DNA of 64,000 nt from G965230065 sp965230065 (GCA_965230065.1 OZ245942.1:4030001-4094000); one strand, 5' to 3'; shown: positions 36,184 through 43,222, counted from the first letter of the stretch. The notes: generated by a model not told the origin, from the letters alone. Translations and numbers: made by a program.

Positions 36184-36564
36184 TCAGTGCTGCCAAAGCA
36201 TTTGAATGGACAGTACAATACTCAAAAAGCAAACAACCCAGAAAACAATAGGCGCTGCTGCCCCCTTAAACTTGAGGCCGCCTATTTCAACCTCCATCTC
36301 TCCGGTTGATATTCGCAGGATCAGCGTAACAAACAGGGCACCCAAACCAGCCATGGGTAATCCGACCAGTACGGGAAACTGCTCCCGGATTAATGTTTTC
36401 CAATAATCCCCTTCTGTTTTGTGTACATTGGTCAATCCCATGAGGGCAAATATGCCGAAACAAGTAAGAATGACAATCACGATCCAGCTCATGATAATGC
36501 GTAGTTTTTGAGCCTGGGAATCCTTTTCCTCCACTTGGCCATTATCGGGTGGTTGTGCTGTCAT
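36184..36564 (-). CDS. Small three-helix membrane protein, unknown
   Basis: 126 residues from the ATG at 36564 (MTAQPPDNGQ); an ATG lies five codons upstream. Three predicted membrane segments: IIMSWIVIVILTCFGIFALM, FPVLVGLPMAGLGALFVTLIL, and IVFWVVCFLSIVLSIQMLW. Between the last two is ISTGEMEVEIGGLKFKGAAAP, a short soluble loop I have seen in other small membrane proteins of unknown role. It lies just downstream (on its strand) of a decayed gene copy and upstream of the 497-bp repeat, so it occupies the position held at 41116 by a different gene. Confidence 0.7.
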   Translation of the reverse strand: MTAQPPDNGQVEEKDSQAQKLRIIMSWIVIVILTCFGIFALMGLTNVHKTEGDYWKTLIREQFPVLVGLPMAGLGALFVTLILRISTGEMEVEIGGLKFKGAAAPIVFWVVCFLSIVLSIQMLWQH

Positions 36565-36639
36565 GATGCTTCTTGTCAACGTGATTTGTCTGCCAATATC
36601 TGTATAATATCCTCGATTTGCAATTACATGAAACCTTCC

Positions 36640-36722
36640 ATATAGATGTTCTTGGCATTGGGCACATTCATTTTGGCGGCCTGCTTCACCGAGTTGTAAT
36701 AGGCCAAAGAAGCTACATAAGC
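36640..36722 (-). pseudogene. Internal fragment of the 41116-41583 gene
   Basis: Encodes YVASLAYYNSVKQAAKMNVP and a few following residues, matching residues 114-141 of the 155-residue protein at 41116-41583. The fragment joins sequence at TACATAAGC that in the intact copy lies beyond the gene's start (41659). This shows that about 420 bases were lost between two copies of this 9-mer. Confidence 0.85.
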
Positions 36723-36772
36723 CATAAATTTGTTGTATTGAGTGTTAGTACAAACAAATAAAAAGTGTTGCA

Positions 36773-36857
36773 TCGGAGCACGGACATCCTTGTCCGTGAA
36801 TACCGAACAAAGTCCATTTTTAAGGTATGCGGACTGAGAAGTCCGCACTCCGACTCG
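36773..36857. repeat. REP-like pair of hairpins
   Basis: CACGGAC/GTCCGTG around ATCCTT (about 36778-36797) and TGCGGACT/AGTCCGCA around GAGA (about 36828-36847). Stem sequence and loops match those beside the RAYT gene at 60.2 and 60.9 kb (CTGAGAAG and ATCCTTGTCCG), so they probably belong to the same REP family. Confidence 0.7.
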
Positions 36858-37012
36858 GCAAGACTTTTTTGTTCGTACTTAAGTGCAAACAAATAAAAAC
36901 TGTCGGATAAATTTTCAAAAAAAGAGGTCTCCGTAGGGCGGTTCACCGAACCGCCTTACAGTATTCGGCAAGACTTTTTTGTCTGCACTTAAGTGCAAAC
37001 AAATTAGTTTTG
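36854..37012 (+). repeat. Direct repeat pair of about 45 bp
   Basis: CGGCAAGACTTTTTTG, then a palindrome (ACTTAAGTGC) and AAACAAAT, at 36856-36899 and again at 36964-37010. A shorter variant (AAGGCTTTTTTGTTCGTA) occurs at 42065. Between the copies is a GGCGGTTC/GAACCGCC hairpin. Confidence 0.65.
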
Positions 37013-37099
37013 CCTGATAATGTACCGCCGGACTGGTCGGACGGCCGATGCCGCGTCCCCGACAGTTTTTTATATGTTTGGACTCAGGGTTTTTTTAAC

Positions 37100-37202
37100 A
37101 GTTGGTAGGGGCGACTACGATACTCATCAGAAATTGTTAATGCCGTTCAACTTTGTTAGATATTATCACCATTGCAGGTTGATGGCTGGTTTGTGTTTAT
37201 TG
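37100..37202 (+). repeat. 104-bp direct repeat, copy 2
   Basis: Counterpart of 33396-33499. It ends directly at GTTGTGCAC (37203), the left boundary of the plus-strand cassette. Confidence 0.75.
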
Positions 37203-37423
37203 TTGTGCACGCGGGCTTTTCCTTCTATTATTTCTATTATGAAACCGTAAAGGTCATATTGTTTGTTTTCTACCAGGGATTCTTTAATATTGGTTCATGG
37301 AGGTATTAAAGATCAGAAAATTGTGTGATCAACTGTAAGTTAACAACTTACAAGGCAACTTCTTGCTAAAACCTCTCCTTTCATGAATTATTCAAGCTAT
37401 ACCCCCAAAAAACCTGATGCCCA

Positions 37424-38989
37424 ATGAAATATTATTTTTTTATTGCTACCCTTTTTATTTTTTCATGTTCGGGGTCTGAGTCGGTTAAAACGTATCACCT
37501 TACACCTTATGATTCTCTGGAAAATTACAGCCTTAATATCCTAAATACTTTTTTGGCCGATGTAACGATTGATCCCGATGCCATGAATTCGGTTTTAACT
37601 GATTCCATCTCCATAAGGTCATTTACCCGGAAAGCAGAAGGATTATTGTACCGTAATCACTCCGGAGATGCTGCAAGAGCTGCCAACATTCTTGAATGGG
37701 TATTAAGCTACCAAAACCAAGACGAAAGCAGTGAGGAGTATGGTATATTTAAAACCTCACCCAGCGACCAGGACTGGCACGACCCTAACTGGCGTGAATT
37801 TGTAGGGTGTGATCTTATCAATATTCATGCCCATGCGCAACTCAGAAATTTACTACCCTCTTCTCTGGTAAGCAAAATTGATTCAGCCTTGTTTATGGCT
37901 GCTCAGGGAGCCCGGCAAAGAGATGTTTCTCCTTACTACAGTAATATTTCCATTATGAGTGCCTTACTTATGGAGTATGTTGGTGTCAGGCAGCATCATG
38001 AAGAGCTGAGAGTTGCAGGTTTAAAGAAGGCTAAGGATGTATATGTCTTGTACAAGGAATCGGGCCATGCATTTAGTGAGTTTAATTCACCAACGTATTA
38101 TGGGGTGAATATGGTCGCTTTGGCCACAATGCGGAAACTGGGCCATGCGGATACGATGAAGCAAATGGGAGCGGCAATGGAAAAAGGGCTATGGCAAACT
38201 ACCGGTGATTTTTACCATTCGGAAATGAAAAATATGGTAGGGCCTTTTTTTAGATCCTATGGCATGGACATGCGCAGGTACAATGCCATCATAGGTTTGT
38301 GGGTTGGTTTGGCTTTCAATGATCCGGATTTGGCTCCCTGGCCCGGTAAATCCGGAGGCAAATATGGAGAGGTATCGAATGTAGTCCCTGCTTTGGTATT
38401 AGGAGTTCAACCTCCACAAGAGGGCTTGGCAAAGTTTCGTAACACCCCAGAGGCCCGTTTTATGGAATATTCCATTCCCAATCATTATGAAGGGTGGGAT
38501 GTAAAAGAAGTAACAGCTATGATGGACAAGTCATGGATGATGGGAGGAGTAAGGGGGCATCGAAGACCATGGACACAAATATTTTTGGGGACTATTTACT
38601 GGCAACAGCCAGGTTCACAAAATCCCGGTTGGTTATTGGTGCCAGGCCCTACCAGTGCTGATGTAGTGGTGACCGAGCATGCTATGGAAATCCATAGAGG
38701 AGGAGCCGAGGATTCATTGACAATGCTCATCTATAGTCATGATTTGCGTAAGGAATCTTTCCGGAAGAACCGTTGGGAATTGCCGGGCATTAATTTGAAA
38801 GTTGAATCAAAACTTGGGGCTCCGAAGGTTACTATCATAGGTCCGCAAAGTATGGAAACCTATTTTCCTAACGCAGATGGCGTGCAGGAGGCTTTTAAAA
38901 TTTCCTTTTCTCTGGCCGATGCACAAGCCCATGTAGAGGAATCCCAACCGTTGGTTACCATTATACCGGAAAAGACAGAAGATGAGTAA
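37424..38989 (+). CDS. Lipoprotein with alpha/alpha-toroid fold, possible polysaccharide lyase relative
   Basis: 521 residues; lipoprotein signal MKYYFFIATLFIFSC. The helical middle carries EFVGCDLINIHAHAQL, FSEFNSPTYYGVNMVAL and FRSYGMDMRRYNAIIGLW. The EFNSPTYYG motif and the helical repeats recall heparinase/alginate-lyase-like toroids. The C-terminal 170 residues look beta-rich (WLLVPGPTSADVVVTEHAM), as in their sandwich domain. The reaction is unknown. The gene lies alone on the plus strand between GTTGTGCAC (37203) and GTGCACAAC (39080), so it may be a cassette opposite in direction to its neighbours. The 220 bases before it contain no obvious promoter. Confidence 0.75.
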   Translation: MKYYFFIATLFIFSCSGSESVKTYHLTPYDSLENYSLNILNTFLADVTIDPDAMNSVLTDSISIRSFTRKAEGLLYRNHSGDAARAANILEWVLSYQNQDESSEEYGIFKTSPSDQDWHDPNWREFVGCDLINIHAHAQLRNLLPSSLVSKIDSALFMAAQGARQRDVSPYYSNISIMSALLMEYVGVRQHHEELRVAGLKKAKDVYVLYKESGHAFSEFNSPTYYGVNMVALATMRKLGHADTMKQMGAAMEKGLWQTTGDFYHSEMKNMVGPFFRSYGMDMRRYNAIIGLWVGLAFNDPDLAPWPGKSGGKYGEVSNVVPALVLGVQPPQEGLAKFRNTPEARFMEYSIPNHYEGWDVKEVTAMMDKSWMMGGVRGHRRPWTQIFLGTIYWQQPGSQNPGWLLVPGPTSADVVVTEHAMEIHRGGAEDSLTMLIYSHDLRKESFRKNRWELPGINLKVESKLGAPKVTIIGPQSMETYFPNADGVQEAFKISFSLADAQAHVEESQPLVTIIPEKTEDE

Positions 38990-39081
38990 ATCTTTAGGAA
39001 TAAAAGTAGACGAAAAAAACCATCCAGGTGAACAGCTATCCACAATCCAATATCTCTATATTTTATTTCAATTTGGCTGGT

Positions 39082-39211
39082 GCACAACGGCTCTGGCTAA
39101 AAGTTCGGGCGGGAGACTGGACGAAGTCCCTGTCGACCGAGAGAACTTTCAGAGGCGTTGAATGTGTCAACATGCCCCTAAAGCCTGCCTGACTTTTAGC
39201 CTTAGTTGTTA
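39082..39211 (+). other. Long attC-like site downstream of the 37424 gene
   Basis: GCACAAC (39082-39088) begins it and GTTGTTA (39205-39211) ends it. Inner arms GGCTAAAAGT (39095-39104) and ACTTTTAGCC (39192-39201) are perfect complements. GTGCACAAC at its start is the complement of GTTGTGCAC at 37203, across the gene. About 130 bp, within the known length range of attC sites. Confidence 0.55.
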
Positions 39212-39291
39212 AAAGAAAGTGCCTAACTTTCTAAATTCTCCTTTCTCAAACTACACTTAATCCCCATAGAATAATATCAATGCGTCGGTTC

Positions 39292-39349
39292 AGTCAACAT
39301 CGGCTTCATGCTAGGCCGTTCCGGCCACACGAAGCCTTAGTTGTTGTGT
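39292..39349 (-). other. attC-like site downstream of the 39369 gene
   Basis: AGTCAAC (39292) and GTTGTGT (39343) flank a hairpin in which GGCTTC/GAAGCC and GGCCG/CGGCC pair, with unpaired bases between. GTTGTGTGCA at 39343-39352 is matched by its exact complement TGCACACAAC at 39933-39942, across the gene. Confidence 0.6.
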
Positions 39350-39368
39350 GCAGTTTTTTGTATATTTT

Positions 39369-39902
39369 TTACCAATCGTCATCAAGTTGTTGTTCAGTAA
39401 TGGTAAACTTGTCAGTAAAGTACTTGTCCAGATACTCAAGTCCTTGGCTTACTGTCTTGTTGGTTGTCAATTCTGTTCCTCTTTTTTTTGTTGCTGCACT
39501 ATTCACGTCAATAACAATATATGGTGAGGCTGATATAAATTCCATATCTGTGATTATGACCCTATATCTATTGTCTTTCACTTGAATTGTCAGATTGCCA
39601 TTCATAGGGTGGTTCAAAGCTATCCAAGTCGTCCCCCATTTACCTCCATATTTTTTATAATCAACAGTTAGTTTTTCAATACGCCCAGTAAATACGTTGC
39701 CATTATATTGAATATTTGTAAGTCCAGAGACGGTTGGCAAGTAGGTATTTAATTTCTCAACCATGACTGAATCATTTGTGTCCTCAAGTTCAAAAGCTTT
39801 CTTGTATTGAACGCTCTGCTTTTCCAGATAAAAATTATGGATTTGTTGTTCGTCCTGTAATAGAACAACCAACGATAAGATAGTAAGTGTTAAAATTTTC
39901 AT
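39369..39902 (-). CDS. Exported protein of unknown function in a candidate cassette
   Basis: 177 residues. Short hydrophobic N-terminus (MKILTLTILSLVVLL) suggests export. The centre, GLTNIQYNGNVFTGRIEKLT VDYKKYGGKWGTT, followed by LTIQVKDNRYRVIITDMEF, looks like the beta-rich DUF4468-type fold found in many Bacteroidota secreted proteins, but this is only a resemblance. The gene starts 34 bases after GTTGTGT and stops 17 bases before the next attC-like site, the tight packing expected of a cassette gene. Confidence 0.65.
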   Translation of the reverse strand: MKILTLTILSLVVLLQDEQQIHNFYLEKQSVQYKKAFELEDTNDSVMVEKLNTYLPTVSGLTNIQYNGNVFTGRIEKLTVDYKKYGGKWGTTWIALNHPMNGNLTIQVKDNRYRVIITDMEFISASPYIVIDVNSAATKKRGTELTTNKTVSQGLEYLDKYFTDKFTITEQQLDDDW

Positions 39903-39935
39903 CGTCTATTAGAGTTTAATGGTTTTTTAAATTGC

Positions 39936-40003
39936 ACACAACGATAAGCATAGCCGCTGGCAAGGCCATAGGCCGTAGCATAGCGGATATGCCTTTGTTG
40001 GGT
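39936..40003 (-). other. attC-like site downstream of the 40024 gene
   Basis: The best site in the window. GTTGGGT (39997-40003) matches the GTTRRRY core exactly; ACACAAC (39936-39942) matches RYYYAAC at six of seven. Inner arms GCATAGCCGCT and AGCGGATATGC pair except for one base, and GGCC/GGCC closes the tip. GTTGGGTACC at 39997-40006 has its complement GGTACCCAAC at 40440-40449, across the gene. Confidence 0.65.
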
Positions 40004-40023
40004 ACCGTTTACTCTTTTTCTTT

Positions 40024-40431
40024 TCACCATATTGTTTTCCCTACTCCTCCGTGCACATACAAATTATTGCCTTTATCCTGCATATCAATTATACTGAAAT
40101 GCCAATTCTCATATGGTCCGTCTTCAACTTTTAATTCAATTTTATTCTTCAATTGAATCATCAAGTTTCCAGATCTATCTGCGATTGCTTCCTCTATCTC
40201 TTCTTGCCACAGATCAATCAGTTCTTTCCAACTGTTTTTATCTTTCGGATCGTAAAGTTTCTCTTTCCCAAATCCAATCAATTTAAATTCTCCATGTAAA
40301 TCTAAAATTCTACTCACATCATCGGTACCAAATTCAATTCGGATCATTCCATCAAAAATTAATCTGCTAATCCTTAACCCAATGATCGGCAGTTGATAGT
40401 ATTTTCCTTTTTGTTTCAGTCCAGTTTTCAT
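40024..40431 (-). CDS. Small cytosolic protein of unknown function in a candidate cassette
   Basis: 135 residues, no signal peptide. The N-terminal half reads LPIIGLRISRLIFDGMIRIE and continues with an acidic strand pair, the layout of DUF6188-like proteins. The C-terminal half has WQEEIEEAIADRSGNLMIQL and ENWHFSIIDMQDKG. The function is unknown. It stops 20 bases before an attC-like site and begins 9 bases from the previous boundary (GGTACCCAAC), so the whole unit 39943-40449 is about 507 bp, a standard cassette size. Confidence 0.65.
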   Translation of the reverse strand: MKTGLKQKGKYYQLPIIGLRISRLIFDGMIRIEFGTDDVSRILDLHGEFKLIGFGKEKLYDPKDKNSWKELIDLWQEEIEEAIADRSGNLMIQLKNKIELKVEDGPYENWHFSIIDMQDKGNNLYVHGGVGKTIW

Positions 40432-40442
40432 GCTTTTATGGT

Positions 40443-40551
40443 ACCCAACGAATGTATAGACGCATAGCGTCTATTTATACTATACCGGAGTAGCGGCTAT
40501 ATTCCCTATGGTGTAGGTATACGCTACTATTTGTGAGAGAATTGGTTGGCA
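40443..40551 (-). other. attC-like site at the left edge of the 497-bp repeat, copy 2
   Basis: ACCCAAC (40443-40449) matches RYYYAAC exactly. Hairpin ATAGACGC/GCGTCTAT (40456-40474) and arms AGTAGCG/CGCTACT (40489 and 40522) follow, with GTTGGCA at 40545-40551. Confidence 0.5.
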
Positions 40552-40944
40552 GTGCCTTTTTTCCAAGGATGCTTTATGCTCTAAAACAATGATTTTGCTA
40601 AAATACTTATAATATGCTTTGAGCGGTAATGCTCATTGGTTTTTTTTCAGTAACAAGGCAATGCACATTATTTTTAACGCAGCCTATATTAAGCTCAGAA
40701 GAACTCGCTTAAACCTTTTAACTGCTCCCTTGATGTTCCGGGGTACCCGCAAGATGTTTGGAAGTATTCGCCTGATGTTTTGAAGTACCCGCCCGGGGCA
40801 TTTAACCTCTCGTTTGATGTTCCGAACCCCCTGCTTGATGTTTTTACCTCCCCGTTTGATGTTCGGAAGTACTTGCGGGATGTTCGGAAGTATTCGCGGG
40901 ATGTTTTGAAGTGCCCACCCCCACTTCCGAAGTACCCCCCTCTT
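40447..40944 (+). repeat. 497-bp direct repeat, copy 2
   Basis: Counterpart of 35543-36039. The identity starts at AACGAATG and ends at CTCTT. To the right of this copy lie an inverted repeat, a terminator and the intact 41116-41583 gene; to the right of copy 1 lie a different gene and then a fragment of this one. Confidence 0.9.
40695..40910 (-). repeat. 21-bp tandem repeat array, copy 2
   Basis: The same array of 21-bp units as at 35788-36006, with the open frame retained (LQNIPRILPN, IKRGGKN, IRRILPN, ILRVPRN, IKGAVKR). Start at an ATG at 40950 would give an 88-residue, very basic peptide. Confidence 0.8.
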
Positions 40945-40951
40945 CATCATA

Positions 40952-41020
40952 AAACCCTCGAGGTTTCGGCAATAATGTCGCTTATTTTTGCCAAAAAACG
41001 AGTAAAAACCTCGAGGGTTT
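40952..41020. repeat. Inverted repeat with self-palindromic arms
   Basis: AAACCCTCGAGGTTT (40952-40966) and AAACCTCGAGGGTTT (41006-41020) are exact complements, and each contains CCTCGAGG, itself a palindrome. It adjoins the end of the 497-bp repeat and is absent from copy 1. Confidence 0.7.
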
Positions 41021-41047
41021 CCGCCGGGCCGCCCAGGCCGATAGGAG

Positions 41048-41085
41048 ATAAAAAATGCCCGCTCCTATGTATCATAAGGGCGGGC
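41048..41085 (-). terminator. Terminator of the 41116 gene
   Basis: On the minus strand, GCCCGC and GCGGGC arms are followed by ATTTTTTATC. It lies 31 bases past the stop codon of the 41116-41583 gene. Confidence 0.75.
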
Positions 41086-41115
41086 AAAATTGCTTTTTTA
41101 GAGGAAATGAATGGC

Positions 41116-41583
41116 TTATTGCTTTTTCTCTACTTTTTTCTCAAAGCGTTGCTTCAAATCTTTGTAGATATTCTTGGCATTGGGCACATTCATTTTGGCG
41201 GCCTGCTTCACCGAGTTGTAATAGGCCAAAGATGCTACATAAGCTTCGCTGCCCGACATCATCACGGTGTCGTCTACCTGTGTGCAAAGCTGCTCAATTT
41301 CCCGGTAAACTTGTATCAGGTCATTGTAGGCTTTTATGTCAATCATCAACTCATCCGTTTGCATAAAAGGCGGCACAAACTCCGGGTGCGAAATCACATA
41401 TTCCGTTACTTTTTCTACAAATGGAACCGTTTTGTCACTCATTTTGGCAATACTTTGCCGCTCCGCGGGTTTCAATGAAATCAGATACCCCTGTAACCTG
41501 CCTTTTACGGCCAATACTTGTTCTTTTATCTCTTTCAGCTCTTTATCGGGAATCTGAATAGAGACTACGTTTTCTTTACTCAT
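41116..41583 (-). CDS. Conserved-looking protein of unknown function, 155 residues
   Basis: No signal peptide. N-terminal VVSIQIPDKELKEIKEQVLA looks like a short coiled helix; then LKPAERQSIAKMSDKTVPFV EKVTEYV, and a C-terminal half EAYVASLAYYNSVKQAAKMN ending with a basic tail KRFEKKVEKKQ-like. Proteins with a KMSDKTLPFVEK-like motif and this size recur in Bacteroidota (from memory) with no assigned role. A truncated copy exists at 36640-36722. The gene precedes the 21-bp repeat array and the attC-like site of the array's first unit. Confidence 0.75.
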   Translation of the reverse strand: MSKENVVSIQIPDKELKEIKEQVLAVKGRLQGYLISLKPAERQSIAKMSDKTVPFVEKVTEYVISHPEFVPPFMQTDELMIDIKAYNDLIQVYREIEQLCTQVDDTVMMSGSEAYVASLAYYNSVKQAAKMNVPNAKNIYKDLKQRFEKKVEKKQ

Positions 41584-41728
41584 TAGCTTTTTTATTTTGA
41601 TTTAGGATAAAAATATACAGAATCACCTAAACAAATAATCGAAGTAATTATGAAAAATTACATAAGCTATAAATTTATTATATTGAGTATTAATGCAGGC
41701 AAAAAACTTACTTAATAATGCAAAACAC

Positions 41729-42065
41729 TGTGGTACAGGCGTCTCGCCCCAGCCATTGAAAATTGATAAGAAGCTCTCGTAAATCGGTCAGACCGCTATC
41801 TGAAGAGGCACAAGAGCGGTCTGACGGGGTCGCCCAGACCGATAGGCAATATTAACTTTCAACCTTCGTGCCTACTCGCTTGTGCAGGCAAGATGCCCAA
41901 TGTCGTCAACTTAAGGAAATTTGCCATCGCTCCCCCAACCCCAAAAGGGGCGACCCACCGCACAATTGCAGTGTGCGGTGGGACCCTTCAGGGATTTAAG
42001 GGGTGCGGTAGGGCTTAAGTTGACAGCATTGGGCAAGATGTCCGGGGCGCGTAGCCTGTACCACA
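41729..42065. repeat. 337-bp nested inverted-repeat element (MITE-like)
   Basis: Terminal inverted repeats TGTGGTACAGGC (41729-41740) and GCCTGTACCACA (42054-42065) are exact. A second inner pair, GCCCAATG...GTCAACTTAAG (41895-41915) and CTTAAGTTGAC...CATTGGGC (42014-42034), encloses a GC-rich palindrome (CCCACCGCACA / TGTGCGGTGGG). A CGGTCAGACCG-type palindrome lies at 41783-41843. No transposase frame is present. It ends 45 bases from the stop codon of the next gene. Confidence 0.7.
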
Positions 42066-42109
42066 ATCTGGTAAGGCTTTTTTGTTCGTAACTTTATGTT
42101 ACCCGTGTT

Positions 42110-43222
42110 TCAAAACCCAGCTTCCTTGTCTACCAGGTTTACCATAGGATAGCCATGCACGTAACGACGTACATTTTCGGCAAAAACCGCCTGCGACCTT
42201 TCCCAGGAATATTGGGAACGCCCGGAGATGTGGGAAGTAATCGTAACATTTTCAAAATCCCAAAGCGGGTGCTCCGGGGGCAAGGGCTCGGGGTCGGTTA
42301 CGTCCAGTCCCGCCCCGCTGAGGTGCCCTGAGGCCAATGCGGCTTGTAAGGCATCGGTTTTCACTACTTTGCCCCGGGATACATTGATAAAGTAAGCCCC
42401 CTTTTTCATTTGGCTAAATTGGTCTTCTCCAAACATACCCTCGCTCAAGTCAGTATGTGGCACGGCACTCACCACCACATCGGATTGCTCCAATAATTTT
42501 TCCAACCCTCCGGCATATACATAGTACAATTCGTCACAAACATCGCCGATTTGTTCTGTATAAAACCCCTGTATGTCGGCGGCTACCACTTTCATATCCA
42601 TGGCACTGGCACGGCGGGCTACCTGCCGGCCTATGCCCCCAAACCCAACAATGCCCATGGTCATATTTTTCATTTCTACCTGCTCCCCACCGCCTTGCCA
42701 ATTATGATCGCGCATGTTTCGTATCTGCCCACCAATATTCCGGGATAGTGAAAACATAAGGCCCATCACATGTTCAGCAATGGCCGGGGCATAACACCCT
42801 TTGGCATTGGTGAGCACCACATCTGATTGTACAAATTCGGGATAAAGTTGTTTCTCTACACCTGCTGAGCCGCTGTGTACCCAGCTTAAGTTTTCGGCTT
42901 GTGCAAAGTCTTCAGGTTTGATGCGCCCAAAATACACATCTGCCTGCTTCAGGGCATCGGTATATGCCTGGTCTTTTAAGCCTTTTAGCAGTTTTATTTC
43001 GGGAGAGAGTGCCTGAACCTGTTTTTCGAACTCCTCGCCCAGCCCGGAAGGGATAAGAATTTTACAGGGCAGGCGGGGCACGGTTTTTTTGATGGCATGC
43101 ATTGGGTCAGCCGTCCGGTCTTTAGAGGCATGCCCCACCACAGGCACAGCCGATAAAGCAATACCACTGGAAAGGGAGTTTTTCAGGAAATTTCTGCGGG
43201 AATTATGGGTAGTATGTTTCAT
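42110..43222 (-). CDS. D-2-hydroxyacid dehydrogenase, Tat-exported
   Basis: 370 residues from the ATG at 43222 (MKHTTHNSRRNFLKNSLSSG), which starts a twin-arginine signal. The NAD-binding domain has MGIVGFGGIGRQVARRASAM, then DVVVSAVPHTD, FINVSRGKVVKTDAL with the substrate Arg, GAGLDVTDPEPLPPEHPLW with the Asp/Glu pair, and the catalytic His in NVTITSHISGRS. The family reduces 2-keto acids or oxidises D-2-hydroxyacids with NAD(H). A Tat signal on such an enzyme is uncommon but occurs in Bacteroidota. The gene seems monocistronic. Confidence 0.92.
   Translation of the reverse strand: MKHTTHNSRRNFLKNSLSSGIALSAVPVVGHASKDRTADPMHAIKKTVPRLPCKILIPSGLGEEFEKQVQALSPEIKLLKGLKDQAYTDALKQADVYFGRIKPEDFAQAENLSWVHSGSAGVEKQLYPEFVQSDVVLTNAKGCYAPAIAEHVMGLMFSLSRNIGGQIRNMRDHNWQGGGEQVEMKNMTMGIVGFGGIGRQVARRASAMDMKVVAADIQGFYTEQIGDVCDELYYVYAGGLEKLLEQSDVVVSAVPHTDLSEGMFGEDQFSQMKKGAYFINVSRGKVVKTDALQAALASGHLSGAGLDVTDPEPLPPEHPLWDFENVTITSHISGRSQYSWERSQAVFAENVRRYVHGYPMVNLVDKEAGF

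Larger units (their letters stand above)
36580..37423. other. Gene-poor repeat region between 36579 and 37424
   Basis: 844 bases without an intact gene. It holds a fragment of the 41116 gene, a REP pair, two copies of a 45-bp direct repeat, a second hairpin (GGGCGGTTCACCGAACCGCC near 36936), the 104-bp repeat copy 2 and the left boundary of the plus-strand cassette at 37203. Confidence 0.75.

Noticed and set aside
33396..41020. CRISPR array
   Set aside because: The repeats are not evenly spaced with unique spacers; the 21-bp units are contiguous and degenerate, and no cas gene is present.
32684..41583. A defence island
   Set aside because: Apart from a doubtful nuclease-like protein there is no restriction, abortive-infection, retron or toxin gene; the gene content fits cassettes of mixed function better.
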